Below are positions 15,070 through 23,334 of a stretch of 50,121 nt of DNA, in pieces (within the stretch, counting starts at the first letter, position 1; every line of letters begins with the position of its first letter). The stretch spans positions 1 to 50,121 of the forward strand of contig CAIUGE010000093.1 of the NCBI GenBank assembly GCA_903898645.1, written 5' to 3'. The notes beneath the pieces were generated by a model. It was not told the DNA's origin, searched no databases, and saw only the letters and a list, made by a program, of their open reading frames with translations. The stretch comes from Oligoflexia bacterium (GTDB taxonomy: Bacteria; Bdellovibrionota; UBA1018). The position numbers and the translations under genes are program-made.

Positions 15070-15717
15070 TTAGTTTTTAAGTGACGCAAGGAGTTGAGGT
15101 GTGACAGAACGAAAATCAGGGACATGAAGGTGCGCTGATTGAGTGTCCTGTCCAAAGTGATTCGTTGAGGTGATGCAGACGACCTGGATACCAGCTGCAA
15201 TACCAGCTGCAATGCCTGGTGCTGAATCTTCAAAGACGATGGCGTCTTGTGCTGTGCATTGCGCACGGTTCAATGCAAGAAGGTAACTTTCTGGGTTGGG
15301 TTTGCTTTCTGTATAATCTTCACAGCCAAGAATAAATGAAAAATGGCGCATAACGTCAATATGCTCAAGGGCCCATGTAATTTCGCTACGACGTGAACCT
15401 GAGACGCAGGCCATCTTATAGGTTTTACTCAGTTCCTGGATGGCTTCGATGCTGCCTGGAACAACCACCAGGTTGGATTCGATACGTGCGCGGTAGACAT
15501 CACGAATGGAATGAAATGTTGTATCAAAAGGCTGCGGAAATGTATGACGCGCATACAGTAGAGTGAGTGCGCTGTGCCAGGTGCGTCCTGAGACAAGGCG
15601 AGCATCTTCCTGTGTGAGCTGGATACCCATAGCTGCGAGGAGCTCTTTGCCGGTTGCGGCAGCTACAGGTTCTGTATCAATAATAGTGCCATCGAGATCA
15701 AAAAAGAGCCATTGCAT
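15070..15717 (-). CDS. HAD-superfamily sugar-phosphatase/beta-phosphoglucomutase-like hydrolase
   Basis: 215 residues, cytoplasmic. HAD motif I is FFDLDGTIIDTEP (nucleophile Asp), motif II ACVSGSRR, motif III Lys in ESKPNPESYL, and motif IV FEDSAPGIAAG. The alpha-helical cap between motifs I and II is of the beta-phosphoglucomutase/phosphoglycolate-phosphatase type. Likely dephosphorylates a small sugar phosphate or phosphoglycolate; exact substrate cannot be called. It starts 29 bases after topB-recQ and belongs to the same leftward unit. Phosphoglycolate release from damaged DNA ends would be a sensible link to the DNA enzyme upstream, but that is speculation. Confidence 0.85.
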   Translation of the reverse strand: MQWLFFDLDGTIIDTEPVAAATGKELLAAMGIQLTQEDARLVSGRTWHSALTLLYARHTFPQPFDTTFHSIRDVYRARIESNLVVVPGSIEAIQELSKTYKMACVSGSRRSEITWALEHIDVMRHFSFILGCEDYTESKPNPESYLLALNRAQCTAQDAIVFEDSAPGIAAGIAAGIQVVCITSTNHFGQDTQSAHLHVPDFRSVTPQLLASLKN

Positions 15718-15746
15718 GCTTCTCAGTGTAGCGAGATCCTTTACAG

Positions 15747-18700
15747 TTAGATAGACGTTTTTATAACCCCCATGAGTGCACGGCCGAAGCGTTGAACTAT
15801 TTTTGGTCCAATGCCCGGTACCTGGAGAAGATCTTTTTCTGAATATATTTTGCTTTGCGCTATAGCTCTCAAAACTTGGTCATTGATAATTTTCGGGACC
15901 TTTTCTTTAATGGATGTGACCTGGCGCCATTTTTTCAGACGATCCAGGAGTGCCTCATCCAGGACAATAGGTTTTTTATGGGAAGTGCTTGTCGGCATAA
16001 CGCGGAGTGTAGCAAGTTCCTTGGAAGTGAAGCATTTATTGAGTCGTAGTTCGCGGTACGAGATTGTTTCTCCATGTGCCTGGGTGAAACTTTTAGCGTC
16101 AATGCTAACAAATGCTGCCTGTGAGAGGCTGATGAGGAGCGATTCGAACTGGGCGCGTGTGATTTTTGGAAGTTCTTTTTGAAGTGTTTCAAAAAGTCGT
16201 CCAGCAGGCTGGGCTTTCATACCCAGGCATGTGCGGATCAGTTCTGCAAGCTGAAGATCAAGAGGAGAGAGTGCTTCTCCTTCAATTTTTTGGGGTGCGC
16301 AGATATCACATATACCACATGGTTCGCGTGAGCTATCGCCAAAATGTTGTACGAGAGACAGGATGCGGCATTGTCTACTTGAGGCAAAGCGGATGATTTT
16401 TTCAAGGGATGCACGCTTATGAGCACTTTGGGCGCTGTAGCTTTTTTCCCAGTCTGGGGAGCCTTTTGTGAGGCGGCCATGCTCATCTATTTTGACACCT
16501 TGGTGGATCCAGAGTTTTTCAAATGCTTTTTCAAAAATATCATTGTCATTGAGGAGTTTTTTTGTACGTAGTATTTCGGCAATTGTTTCTTTCTCACAGG
16601 GTAAGTCTGTGAGTTCGCGTGCCAGTGCATGGAGAATGGATACAGCCGGATAGTCTCGCTCAAAAAAGAAGGTATGCATTTTTTGATCCTGGTACCCATA
16701 GAGTAAATAGGCTTTGGCGGGGAGTCCGTCGCGCCCAGCCCGCCCTATTTCTTGATAGTACCCTTCAACGCTACTTGGTAATCCTGCATGGATAATGGAT
16801 CGAATGTTGGACTTATCAATGCCCATCCCAAAAGCGATGGTTGCAATAATGATATCAATGTCTCCTGAGATAAAATTATGCTGTGTTGAGTCACGCATTG
16901 CTGTTGGCATACCGGCATGGTAGCAGGCAATTTTGTAGGGGAGGATGGCTCTGAGTTCAGTTGTGAGTGCTTCAGCAGCTTTGCGTGTGGAGGCATAAAT
17001 GATCGCGGGTGTGGCAATCTTGTGTTCTAGAATTTTACTTGCAAGGAAGGTGCGTTCAGAAGGATTAGCAACCAGGACATGGATAGCGATATTTGATCGC
17101 CGAAAGCCTTGGATGTAGCATTGGGCCTGCATGCGCAGTTGCGTCTGGATGTCTCTTTGTACCTCGGGCGTTGCCGTTGCAGTGAGTGCTAAGATAGGTG
17201 CAGGGCGTAGTTCGAAGAGCTTTTCGCCTAAAAGTCTATAGCTTGGCCGAAAGTCATGTCCCCAGTGGGAGATGCAGTGAGCCTCGTCAATAACGATCAG
17301 ATTAACGCTTCGTCTGGTGAGCATGGAGAAAAATCCAGGGAGAGAGAGTCGTTCGGGCGAGACAAAAAAGAAATTAAGTTTTCCTTGGAGGTAGAGGGTG
17401 CACGCCTCGCGGCTTTCTTCACGCGAGCGTCCTGCGTGAATGCGGTCTGCTTGTAGATCTCTTGCGCGAAGTTTACTGACTTGGTCTTCCATGAGGGCAA
17501 TGAGTGGACTAATGACCAGTGTTGTTCCACCTCTGGCGATGCCAGGCAATTGGTAGCAGAGCGATTTACCCGCGCCCGTTGGCATAACAAGAAGAACGTC
17601 TCTGCCGTCAATAACGCTTTGGCAGACCTCTTTTTGTGGTGGACGAAAGGAGGTGAAACCAAAATGGAGGGGTAAGTAGTATTCTGGTGGGTGCTTGATA
17701 GGAGCGAGAATCTCTGGAATAAGGTGCTTAATTTCATTTTCGAGGCGTAGCATAAAGCCTCCTAAGGTGTCTTTTTTCTGTTCAATGCGCTTAAGGTCTT
17801 GCTCCCAGCGTGCTGTCATCTCAGCGCTTTGAATGCTTGGATGTACACACTGGATAAGTTTCTTGCCCTGTGCAGTGGACTCGATAGTTTTACCGTGACG
17901 CGTTATATAGTTGCGTGTTATGAGCGTTTCAATAATTGATGCCCGGGTTGCGGCTGTCCCGATACCAGAGCCTTTCATGGCAGCTTGAAGGGCTTTGTCG
18001 TCAATGCTGCAATTTTCCATAGCGCCAAGGAGAGTGGCGTCATTAAGGCGGGATGGAGCTGAGGTTTTCTTCTGGAGTATACGGTAGCTATCAGCTTTAA
18101 GTTCAAGTCCCTCGGCGAGCCATTCGGGGAGCAATAATGCTTGTTTCTCTTTTTTTTCACTGAGAGAGAGATGTTTCCAGCCACGCTCAAGATGCATGGA
18201 TCCTTCGGCCTGAAAGAGCATTGTGTCTTTAAAAAGCAGTAGAGCTCGTGATTGCGCAGTCATGGCATCAGGCTGGAACATCATCATGCATCTGCGGCAG
18301 ATAAGGTCAAAAATTTGTCTCTCATCTTCTGTCAGGTGTCTCGTTGTAGCGGGATTTTCTGATCCTTCAAGTGGGATGATTGCATGGTGATCTGTGATCT
18401 TATCATCTGCAATATAGCGCTTGGGTATGATGAGTGTCTGGGGTTGAGGCTCGTACCAAGCCTGCATCTGCTGCGCAAGTGGCACATGTGCAAGTTGTGT
18501 TGAAAGGTATTGACTATCAGTGCGTGGGTAGCTAATCCATTTATGTTTTTCATAAAGGCTTTGGGCAAGGTTGAGGGTTTCTTGTGCTGAAAAGCCAAAA
18601 AAGCGGTTTGCATCCTGCTGGAGCGCTGTCAAATCATAGAGAAGCGGGGGGGCTTCGCGTAATTTCTTATGGATCAGGGTGATGACTTTACCTAAAGGCT

Positions 18701-19490
18701 GGGTTTTTATAGCGTCCTCAAGTGGTGTTAGCTCCGTAGGTTTGATCTTGAAGATCTGCATGCGTGTTGCTGGGATTGTGGGGACGTTGACGCCGACAAG
18801 GACACTTTCAAGTGATTGATCGTTATGGAGAGATGTAATGCGGAGCTCACAGTAGGGCATAGGTTCAAAAGAATCGATCTCTTGATCACGCTCTACAATG
18901 AGTGCAAGGGTCGGCGTTTGAACGCGTCCGACAAAAAAACTTTCGCCTGATGCAAGTGTGTAAGCACGTGAGTAATTCATGCCCACAAGCCAGTCTGCAC
19001 GGCTGCGTGCTCGGGCTGCATCTGCTAGTCCATCATAGAGTGCCAAAGGCTTAAGGTTTTTCATGCCTTCTAGGATTGCATGACTTGTCAACGACGATAT
19101 CCAAAGACGTTGGCACGGTTTTTTGATCTGGTGCGCTTCGATGAGGTAGCGAAAAATAAGTTCACCCTCACGGCCTGCGTCAGTCGCAGCAATGAGGGTG
19201 TCAGTCCGTTGCATCAATGTGCCTAAGATATCAAATTGGTGTTTGGTGGATTCAATGACCTGGAGGGGCCATGACTCAGGGAGAATGGGGAGATCTTTGA
19301 TGCGCCACGTCTTCCATGTCGGATTGATAGCGTGAGGTTCTGGGAGTCCGACAACGTGTCCGATAGTCCATGAAACCAGAAGGTCTCCTTGCGCATTTAT
19401 GAGGTACCCATCACGTTGCAGTGTTGCACCAAGCGTGCGCCCAATATCTCTCGCAACTGAGGGCTTCTCGGCAATAATCAGTTGTGTCAT
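15747..19490 (-). CDS. DNA topoisomerase III-RecQ helicase fusion
   Basis: 1247 residues. Residues 1-600 are a type IA topoisomerase (TopB-like): Toprim with IIAEKPSVARDIG and AATDAGREGELIFRY, catalytic Tyr321 in WISYPRTDSQYLS, and GSGIGTAATRASIIETL. Residues about 606-1070 are a RecQ helicase: FRPPQKEV (motif 0), MPTGAGKSLCYQLP (Walker A, 636-649), DEAHCISHWGHDFRPSY (II), LALTATAT (III), ATIAFGMGIDKSNIR (V), QEIGRAGRDG (VI). Zinc cysteines 1041, 1058, 1061 and 1064 follow, then an HRDC domain at about 1165-1240. All catalytic residues are present. RecQ and Topo III work together to unlink DNA (Sgs1-Top3, BLM-TOP3A); here they are covalently joined, topoisomerase first. No ribosome site precedes the ATG. 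Confidence 0.95.
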   Translation of the reverse strand: MTQLIIAEKPSVARDIGRTLGATLQRDGYLINAQGDLLVSWTIGHVVGLPEPHAINPTWKTWRIKDLPILPESWPLQVIESTKHQFDILGTLMQRTDTLIAATDAGREGELIFRYLIEAHQIKKPCQRLWISSLTSHAILEGMKNLKPLALYDGLADAARARSRADWLVGMNYSRAYTLASGESFFVGRVQTPTLALIVERDQEIDSFEPMPYCELRITSLHNDQSLESVLVGVNVPTIPATRMQIFKIKPTELTPLEDAIKTQPLGKVITLIHKKLREAPPLLYDLTALQQDANRFFGFSAQETLNLAQSLYEKHKWISYPRTDSQYLSTQLAHVPLAQQMQAWYEPQPQTLIIPKRYIADDKITDHHAIIPLEGSENPATTRHLTEDERQIFDLICRRCMMMFQPDAMTAQSRALLLFKDTMLFQAEGSMHLERGWKHLSLSEKKEKQALLLPEWLAEGLELKADSYRILQKKTSAPSRLNDATLLGAMENCSIDDKALQAAMKGSGIGTAATRASIIETLITRNYITRHGKTIESTAQGKKLIQCVHPSIQSAEMTARWEQDLKRIEQKKDTLGGFMLRLENEIKHLIPEILAPIKHPPEYYLPLHFGFTSFRPPQKEVCQSVIDGRDVLLVMPTGAGKSLCYQLPGIARGGTTLVISPLIALMEDQVSKLRARDLQADRIHAGRSREESREACTLYLQGKLNFFFVSPERLSLPGFFSMLTRRSVNLIVIDEAHCISHWGHDFRPSYRLLGEKLFELRPAPILALTATATPEVQRDIQTQLRMQAQCYIQGFRRSNIAIHVLVANPSERTFLASKILEHKIATPAIIYASTRKAAEALTTELRAILPYKIACYHAGMPTAMRDSTQHNFISGDIDIIIATIAFGMGIDKSNIRSIIHAGLPSSVEGYYQEIGRAGRDGLPAKAYLLYGYQDQKMHTFFFERDYPAVSILHALARELTDLPCEKETIAEILRTKKLLNDNDIFEKAFEKLWIHQGVKIDEHGRLTKGSPDWEKSYSAQSAHKRASLEKIIRFASSRQCRILSLVQHFGDSSREPCGICDICAPQKIEGEALSPLDLQLAELIRTCLGMKAQPAGRLFETLQKELPKITRAQFESLLISLSQAAFVSIDAKSFTQAHGETISYRELRLNKCFTSKELATLRVMPTSTSHKKPIVLDEALLDRLKKWRQVTSIKEKVPKIINDQVLRAIAQSKIYSEKDLLQVPGIGPKIVQRFGRALMGVIKTSI

Positions 19491-19495
19491 GCTGC

Positions 19496-19524
19496 TGTAT
19501 CACTCATGTAGCTTTTCTATGCAA
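19496..19524 (-). promoter_or_regulatory. Possible promoter of the topoisomerase III-RecQ operon
   Basis: Minus strand: TTGCAT (19524-19519), a 17-bp spacer and GATACA (19501-19496), five bases before ATG 19490. Both hexamers match only three of six consensus positions. The placement repeats the leaderless geometry seen at other starts in the window that lack a Shine-Dalgarno sequence. Confidence 0.3.
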
Positions 19525-19590
19525 GGGGCTTTTAAGAAAAAGGCTTTTTTTTCTCCTTCTGCGCGACTATCCTAGTGCGAGGAGACATTT

Positions 19591-20208
19591 ATGGCTTTAT
19601 GGACATTACTTTGTGAGGGTGGCTTTGTGATGCTCCCCTTAGGCCTTTGTTCACTCGTTGTGTGGTGCATTATTGTCGAGAGGAGTTTTTTCTATACCCG
19701 TATCGCATTTCGTCAGGAGTCATTTTTTCTCGAAGCAAGTAATCTTCTTCTTTACGCTGATCGTGAAGGGGTAAAGCGGCTCTGTGAGAAATACACGTAT
19801 GTGCCTGGTGCACAGGTACTGCTCAGTGTTTTGAGTCGGTTCGAATCACCCCATGAGCTACGTAAAAAACATTGGCGTGAGGCTATGGAGCGCAGGACGA
19901 TTCAGATGCAAAGTGAGCTCAAGCGTGCGCTCTGGGTTTTAGGGACAATTGCAAGTGCTTCTCCATTTATTGGGCTTTTTGGTACAGTTGTTGGCATTCT
20001 ACGGTCTTTTCAGAGTATGGCGGCAAGTGGCAATGCAGGCTTTACTGTTGTAGGGCAGGGTATTTCAGAATCTTTGATAGCGACAGCGGCCGGTATTATT
20101 GTGGCTGTTATTGCAGTTGTCGCCTTCAATACGCTCCAAGTTATTGCAACGCGTCTTGGTCAGACTCTTCGTCTCCAGATGGATGAGCTTATGGAGCTTT
20201 TAGTATGA
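19591..20208 (+). CDS. exbB: MotA/TolQ/ExbB proton-channel family protein
   Basis: 205 residues, inner membrane, three helices: an N-terminal one (FVMLPLGLCSLVVWCIIVERSFF) and two in the conserved core. The ASPFIGLFGTVVGILRSFQSM segment and GISESLIATAAGIIVAVIAVVAFN are the family signature. With ExbD it forms the proton-driven motor that energises TonB (or TolA). GAGGAG lies six bases before the ATG. It is followed by exbD with a four-base overlap. ExbB is preferred over TolQ because two TonB-dependent receptors occur in the window and no tolA/tolB/pal is seen, but TolQ is not excluded. Confidence 0.88.
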   Translation: MALWTLLCEGGFVMLPLGLCSLVVWCIIVERSFFYTRIAFRQESFFLEASNLLLYADREGVKRLCEKYTYVPGAQVLLSVLSRFESPHELRKKHWREAMERRTIQMQSELKRALWVLGTIASASPFIGLFGTVVGILRSFQSMAASGNAGFTVVGQGISESLIATAAGIIVAVIAVVAFNTLQVIATRLGQTLRLQMDELMELLV

Positions 20209-20597
20209 TGAAAGGCCCAGTAGATGATGAGCTGATAGCTGAGCTGAATATCACCCCATTAACGGATATTTTTCTAGTTCTCCTTGTGATCTTTATGGTA
20301 ACAAGTACGACTTTGTCGCAACAGGGTCAGCGTGAGGTGCCGCGTGCAGGTGAGGGATCGGGTGCAAGCCAAGGGGTGCTTGTTGCGATTGATGCGCATG
20401 GAAGCATCCGTGTCAATAATGGTGAGCCCATTACCAAGGGTATAGAGCAGGCTCTTGCTCAGGCACTGAAAGGGAGTCGGAGTAAAGTAGTTGTACTTGA
20501 AGGTGATCGTGAGGCATATTTAGGCCGCGTCGTTGAGATTATGGATGCAGCTAAAAAAGCTGGCGCTTCGCAGGTCGCTATCGCCACGCAAAAATAG
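20205..20597 (+). CDS. exbD: ExbD/TolR family biopolymer transport protein
   Basis: 130 residues with the expected single membrane helix near the N-terminus (ELNITPLTDIFLVLLVIFMVTS), carrying the essential Asp of the proton path (LTDIF). The remainder is a periplasmic domain (GVLVAIDAHGSIRVNNGEPI, KVVVLEGDREAYLGRVVEIMDAAKKAGAS). Partner of the upstream ExbB-like channel; the ATG overlaps its stop. No tonB gene follows. Confidence 0.9.
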   Translation: MMKGPVDDELIAELNITPLTDIFLVLLVIFMVTSTTLSQQGQREVPRAGEGSGASQGVLVAIDAHGSIRVNNGEPITKGIEQALAQALKGSRSKVVVLEGDREAYLGRVVEIMDAAKKAGASQVAIATQK

Positions 20598-20607
20598 GAG
20601 TTTTTGA

Positions 20608-21219
20608 ATGAAGCAATTATATCGCAATTTCATACAAGGTAAGACACGCGTTTTTGTTGCGTGGGCATTTGCCGGAGCAACTATTGTGTGTGCCCTTCAC
20701 CCAGCAGATAAGCTGTGGGTTCTGAGTGGGGCTCTTCTTGCGGCTTTAGGTGCACTGCTGCGCTTTTGGGCAAGTGGCTATGTGCGCAAGAATGAGTGTC
20801 TTGCTGTGGGTGGGGCATACCGCATGGTGCGCAATCCTCTCTATTTTGGAACATTCCTGATGGCGCTGGGAGGCTCCTGTATGGTGGGTAATCTCGTGCT
20901 CGTCATTGCAGCAACGATTCTTTTTGGTGCAATCTACCATTTTGTCATCTTGGATGAAGAAGTCAATTTGGTTACGATTTTTGGCAGACCTTATGAGGAG
21001 TATTGTTTACTGGTTCCTCGATTTTTTCCTGGGATGCCAATTGCAATCCGTAAGCTTGTTGTCGTGAATGCTGACCCTGAATACTACCTTTTTTCCTGGG
21101 GTCTTGCTATGCAGAACAAGGCCTATGAGGCGCCTGCTACCTGCTTAGGTCTTTTTATTGCCATTGCGCTCATGCGTGCTGTGGGACAGTATTTGTGCAA
21201 TTATGGTCATTGTTTTTAA
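20608..21219 (+). CDS. Isoprenylcysteine carboxyl methyltransferase (ICMT)/PEMT-like membrane protein
   Basis: 203 residues with several membrane helices. The signature GGAYRMVRNPLYFGTFLMALGG, followed by EEVNLVTIFGRPYEEYCLLVPRFFP, is the SAM-binding region of the ICMT/phospholipid methyltransferase family (RNPLY...E......Y..Y...V.RF.P). Bacterial members methylate lipids or small molecules and rarely have an assigned substrate. TAGGAG lies six bases before the ATG and overlaps the end of exbD, so it is probably co-transcribed with exbBD and with the E1 genes that follow within about 24 bases. Confidence 0.8.
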   Translation: MKQLYRNFIQGKTRVFVAWAFAGATIVCALHPADKLWVLSGALLAALGALLRFWASGYVRKNECLAVGGAYRMVRNPLYFGTFLMALGGSCMVGNLVLVIAATILFGAIYHFVILDEEVNLVTIFGRPYEEYCLLVPRFFPGMPIAIRKLVVVNADPEYYLFSWGLAMQNKAYEAPATCLGLFIAIALMRAVGQYLCNYGHCF

Positions 21220-21243
21220 TCTGTGGTACGCCTGGAGGATATG

Positions 21244-22224
21244 ATGGAGCTCGCACCTAAACTATTGAAGCAGATTTATGAGACTATGGTACGTACGCGC
21301 ATTTTAGAAGAGCGCTTAATCCGTATGTATAAGCAGTCAGATGGTTATTTTTGGATTGGAGGGCCTGGCGAAGAAGCATTTAATGTGCCGCTGGGGCTTT
21401 TGGTTCATAAGGGTGAAGGTCTTGACTATGATTACCTGCATCTCCATTATCGTTCGTGTGGCATTGTGACTGCTATGGGAGCTGAGCCAATAGACGCTAT
21501 GCGTCAAATGAAAAATACAGCACTTGATCCTTATTCGGGGGGGCGAAATTTTTCTAATCATTTTGCGATAAAAAAATGGAATATTGTGCCAGTGACATCA
21601 ACTATTGAAACACAGTATCAAACAGCAATTGGGACGGCTCTTGCGCAAAAACGCCATGGTGGCCGTGGGATTACCATTGTAAACGGTGGGGACGCAGGGA
21701 CAGCTGAAGGAGATTTTGCATCATGCCTTGTTTGGGCATCGCGGCCCCAGGCAGAATTGCCTATTTTGATTATTGTCACCAATAACGAATGGGGTATCTC
21801 AACAGCGGCAGCAACGCAGCGGAGTTCAACACATATTGCGGACCGTGGGCGGGCTTTTGGGATTAAAACCGAGCTTGTACAAGGTAATGATGTTTGGGAG
21901 TCCTATAATGCAATCCATAACGCCATGGAGTACGTGCGTAAGGAGCGGCGGCCGTTTCTCTTAGAGGCGAAGGTTTCGCGGCTTTATGGGCATAGCTCGG
22001 CTACTGGTTGTAATTTTATAACCGAAGAGGTTGATTGTCTTGCAGAGTTTGAGAAAAAAATTATAGGAGCAGGTGTGATCAGTCTTGATGAAGCAACGAG
22101 TTTTCGTCAGGCAGTATCAGATGAGTTCTTGCGTGCATCGCAGCAGGTGAAGCAAGAAGCTTTGCCTACTGCTGAGACCAGATATGATGATGTGTTTTAT
22201 GGGCAGAAGGGACGGTTTTGGTAG
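21244..22224 (+). CDS. 2-oxoacid dehydrogenase E1 component, alpha subunit
   Basis: 326 residues, thiamine-diphosphate-dependent decarboxylase alpha subunit of a pyruvate or branched-chain 2-oxoacid dehydrogenase. IGGPGEEAFNVPLGLL, LHYRSCGIVTAMG and SGGRNFSNHFA are substrate and cofactor loop regions. The ThDP motif runs from NGGDAGTAEGDFAS to TNNEWGISTAA. The form GD..GT.EGDF and NNEWGIS resembles branched-chain E1 alpha more than pyruvate E1 alpha. Where most relatives have GDG this protein has GDA. ATG 21244 is chosen because GGAGG lies five bases before it; ATG 21241 and GTG 21223 are in the same frame. The stop codon abuts the E1 beta start. No E2 or E3 gene is in the window. Confidence 0.88.
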   Translation: MELAPKLLKQIYETMVRTRILEERLIRMYKQSDGYFWIGGPGEEAFNVPLGLLVHKGEGLDYDYLHLHYRSCGIVTAMGAEPIDAMRQMKNTALDPYSGGRNFSNHFAIKKWNIVPVTSTIETQYQTAIGTALAQKRHGGRGITIVNGGDAGTAEGDFASCLVWASRPQAELPILIIVTNNEWGISTAAATQRSSTHIADRGRAFGIKTELVQGNDVWESYNAIHNAMEYVRKERRPFLLEAKVSRLYGHSSATGCNFITEEVDCLAEFEKKIIGAGVISLDEATSFRQAVSDEFLRASQQVKQEALPTAETRYDDVFYGQKGRFW

Positions 22225-23292
22225 ATGGCAACTATGGTGCAGGCAATCCGTATGGCTCTTCACTATGGTGAAGAGCATCTTGGCGTTACAGATATTTTTG
22301 GTGAGGATGTAGGGGCTCCTTTAGGGGGGGTTTTTACAGGAACGCAAGGTTTAAAGACAGCATGGAATTCTCCTCTTGATGAGCGAGGTATTGTTGGCGC
22401 TGCTATGGGGCTTGGTTTTGCAGGTCAGCGATGTGTCGCTGAAGTGCAGTTTTGCGATTATATTTACAATACTATTGATCTTCTTAAATTAGCGGGGATG
22501 CAGTGCTGGGCGTCAGCAGGTCAATTTAATCTTCCTATTACAATCATGACGCCTGTTGGCAGCGGTATTCGGGGATCCATTTATCATTCTCATTCTTTTG
22601 ATGCCACGATGACGCATATTCCTGGATGGAAGATTGTAATGCCATCCAATGCACTCGATGCATATGGGCTTATGCTCTCATGTATCGTGGATCCTAATCC
22701 ATGTATGTTTTTGATCCCTAAAGCCCTCATGCGTGTTCGTAGTGATGAAGCAATTCCTGGTGAGCCACCACTCACGCCTGAAGGGGATAAGCAGTTGCGT
22801 GAAATGATTGATGCGCCACTGGCGGATCGCGCACGTTGGCAGCCACGTTGGCCGGAGCTTATTGATTGCCGGGTGCCAATTGGGCAGGCTGTAACGAAGC
22901 GTCAGGGTCGGGATATGACTGTTGTGAGTTATGGTCGTACCTTGCCTCTTTGTGTACAAGCGGCAAATCAGCTTATGCATGAAGGAATTGATGCTGAGGT
23001 GATCGATCTGCGGACTCTTTGGCCACTTGACTGGGGTCATCTTGAGGCATCTATTCGGCGCACTGGTCGGGTGCTTTTTGTGAATGAGGACACCGAAGTG
23101 ACAAATTTTGGAGAGCATTTAGTGCGCCGCACCGTCTCCTCTCTTTTCTATGAACTCCAAGCCGCACCGGTCTTGCTTGCAGGTGAATTTCTTCCAGGGA
23201 TAGGGCTTGCAGATACTTTAGAATCGAGTTCGGTGCCTCAGCTTGAATCCATTATTCAGCATATGAAGCATTTGGCGCAGCAAAAAGCGTAA
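22225..23292 (+). CDS. 2-oxoacid dehydrogenase E1 component, beta subunit
   Basis: 355 residues, partner of the alpha subunit in an alpha2-beta2 E1. N-terminal FGEDVGAPLGGVFTGTQGL and DERGIVGAAMGLGFAGQRCVAEVQF match the Pyr-binding domain, including the Glu that activates thiamine diphosphate (GEDV). DYIYNTIDLLKLAGMQCWASAGQF and the C-terminal transketolase domain (MTVVSYGRTLPLCVQAA, AEVIDLRTLWPLD, VLFVNED) are complete. The ATG directly follows the E1 alpha stop (TAGATG). Together they decarboxylate a 2-oxoacid and reductively acylate the lipoyl group of an E2 encoded elsewhere. Confidence 0.92.
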   Translation: MATMVQAIRMALHYGEEHLGVTDIFGEDVGAPLGGVFTGTQGLKTAWNSPLDERGIVGAAMGLGFAGQRCVAEVQFCDYIYNTIDLLKLAGMQCWASAGQFNLPITIMTPVGSGIRGSIYHSHSFDATMTHIPGWKIVMPSNALDAYGLMLSCIVDPNPCMFLIPKALMRVRSDEAIPGEPPLTPEGDKQLREMIDAPLADRARWQPRWPELIDCRVPIGQAVTKRQGRDMTVVSYGRTLPLCVQAANQLMHEGIDAEVIDLRTLWPLDWGHLEASIRRTGRVLFVNEDTEVTNFGEHLVRRTVSSLFYELQAAPVLLAGEFLPGIGLADTLESSSVPQLESIIQHMKHLAQQKA

Positions 23293-23334
23293 AAAAAAGT
23301 CGCTATACCACTGACTTGTCGCTACCATGATGGC

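Noticed and set aside
15160-15240. Apparent duplication GIAAGIAAGI in the HAD phosphatase
   Set aside because: Matches the normal length of the motif IV region in this family, so it is not an insertion.
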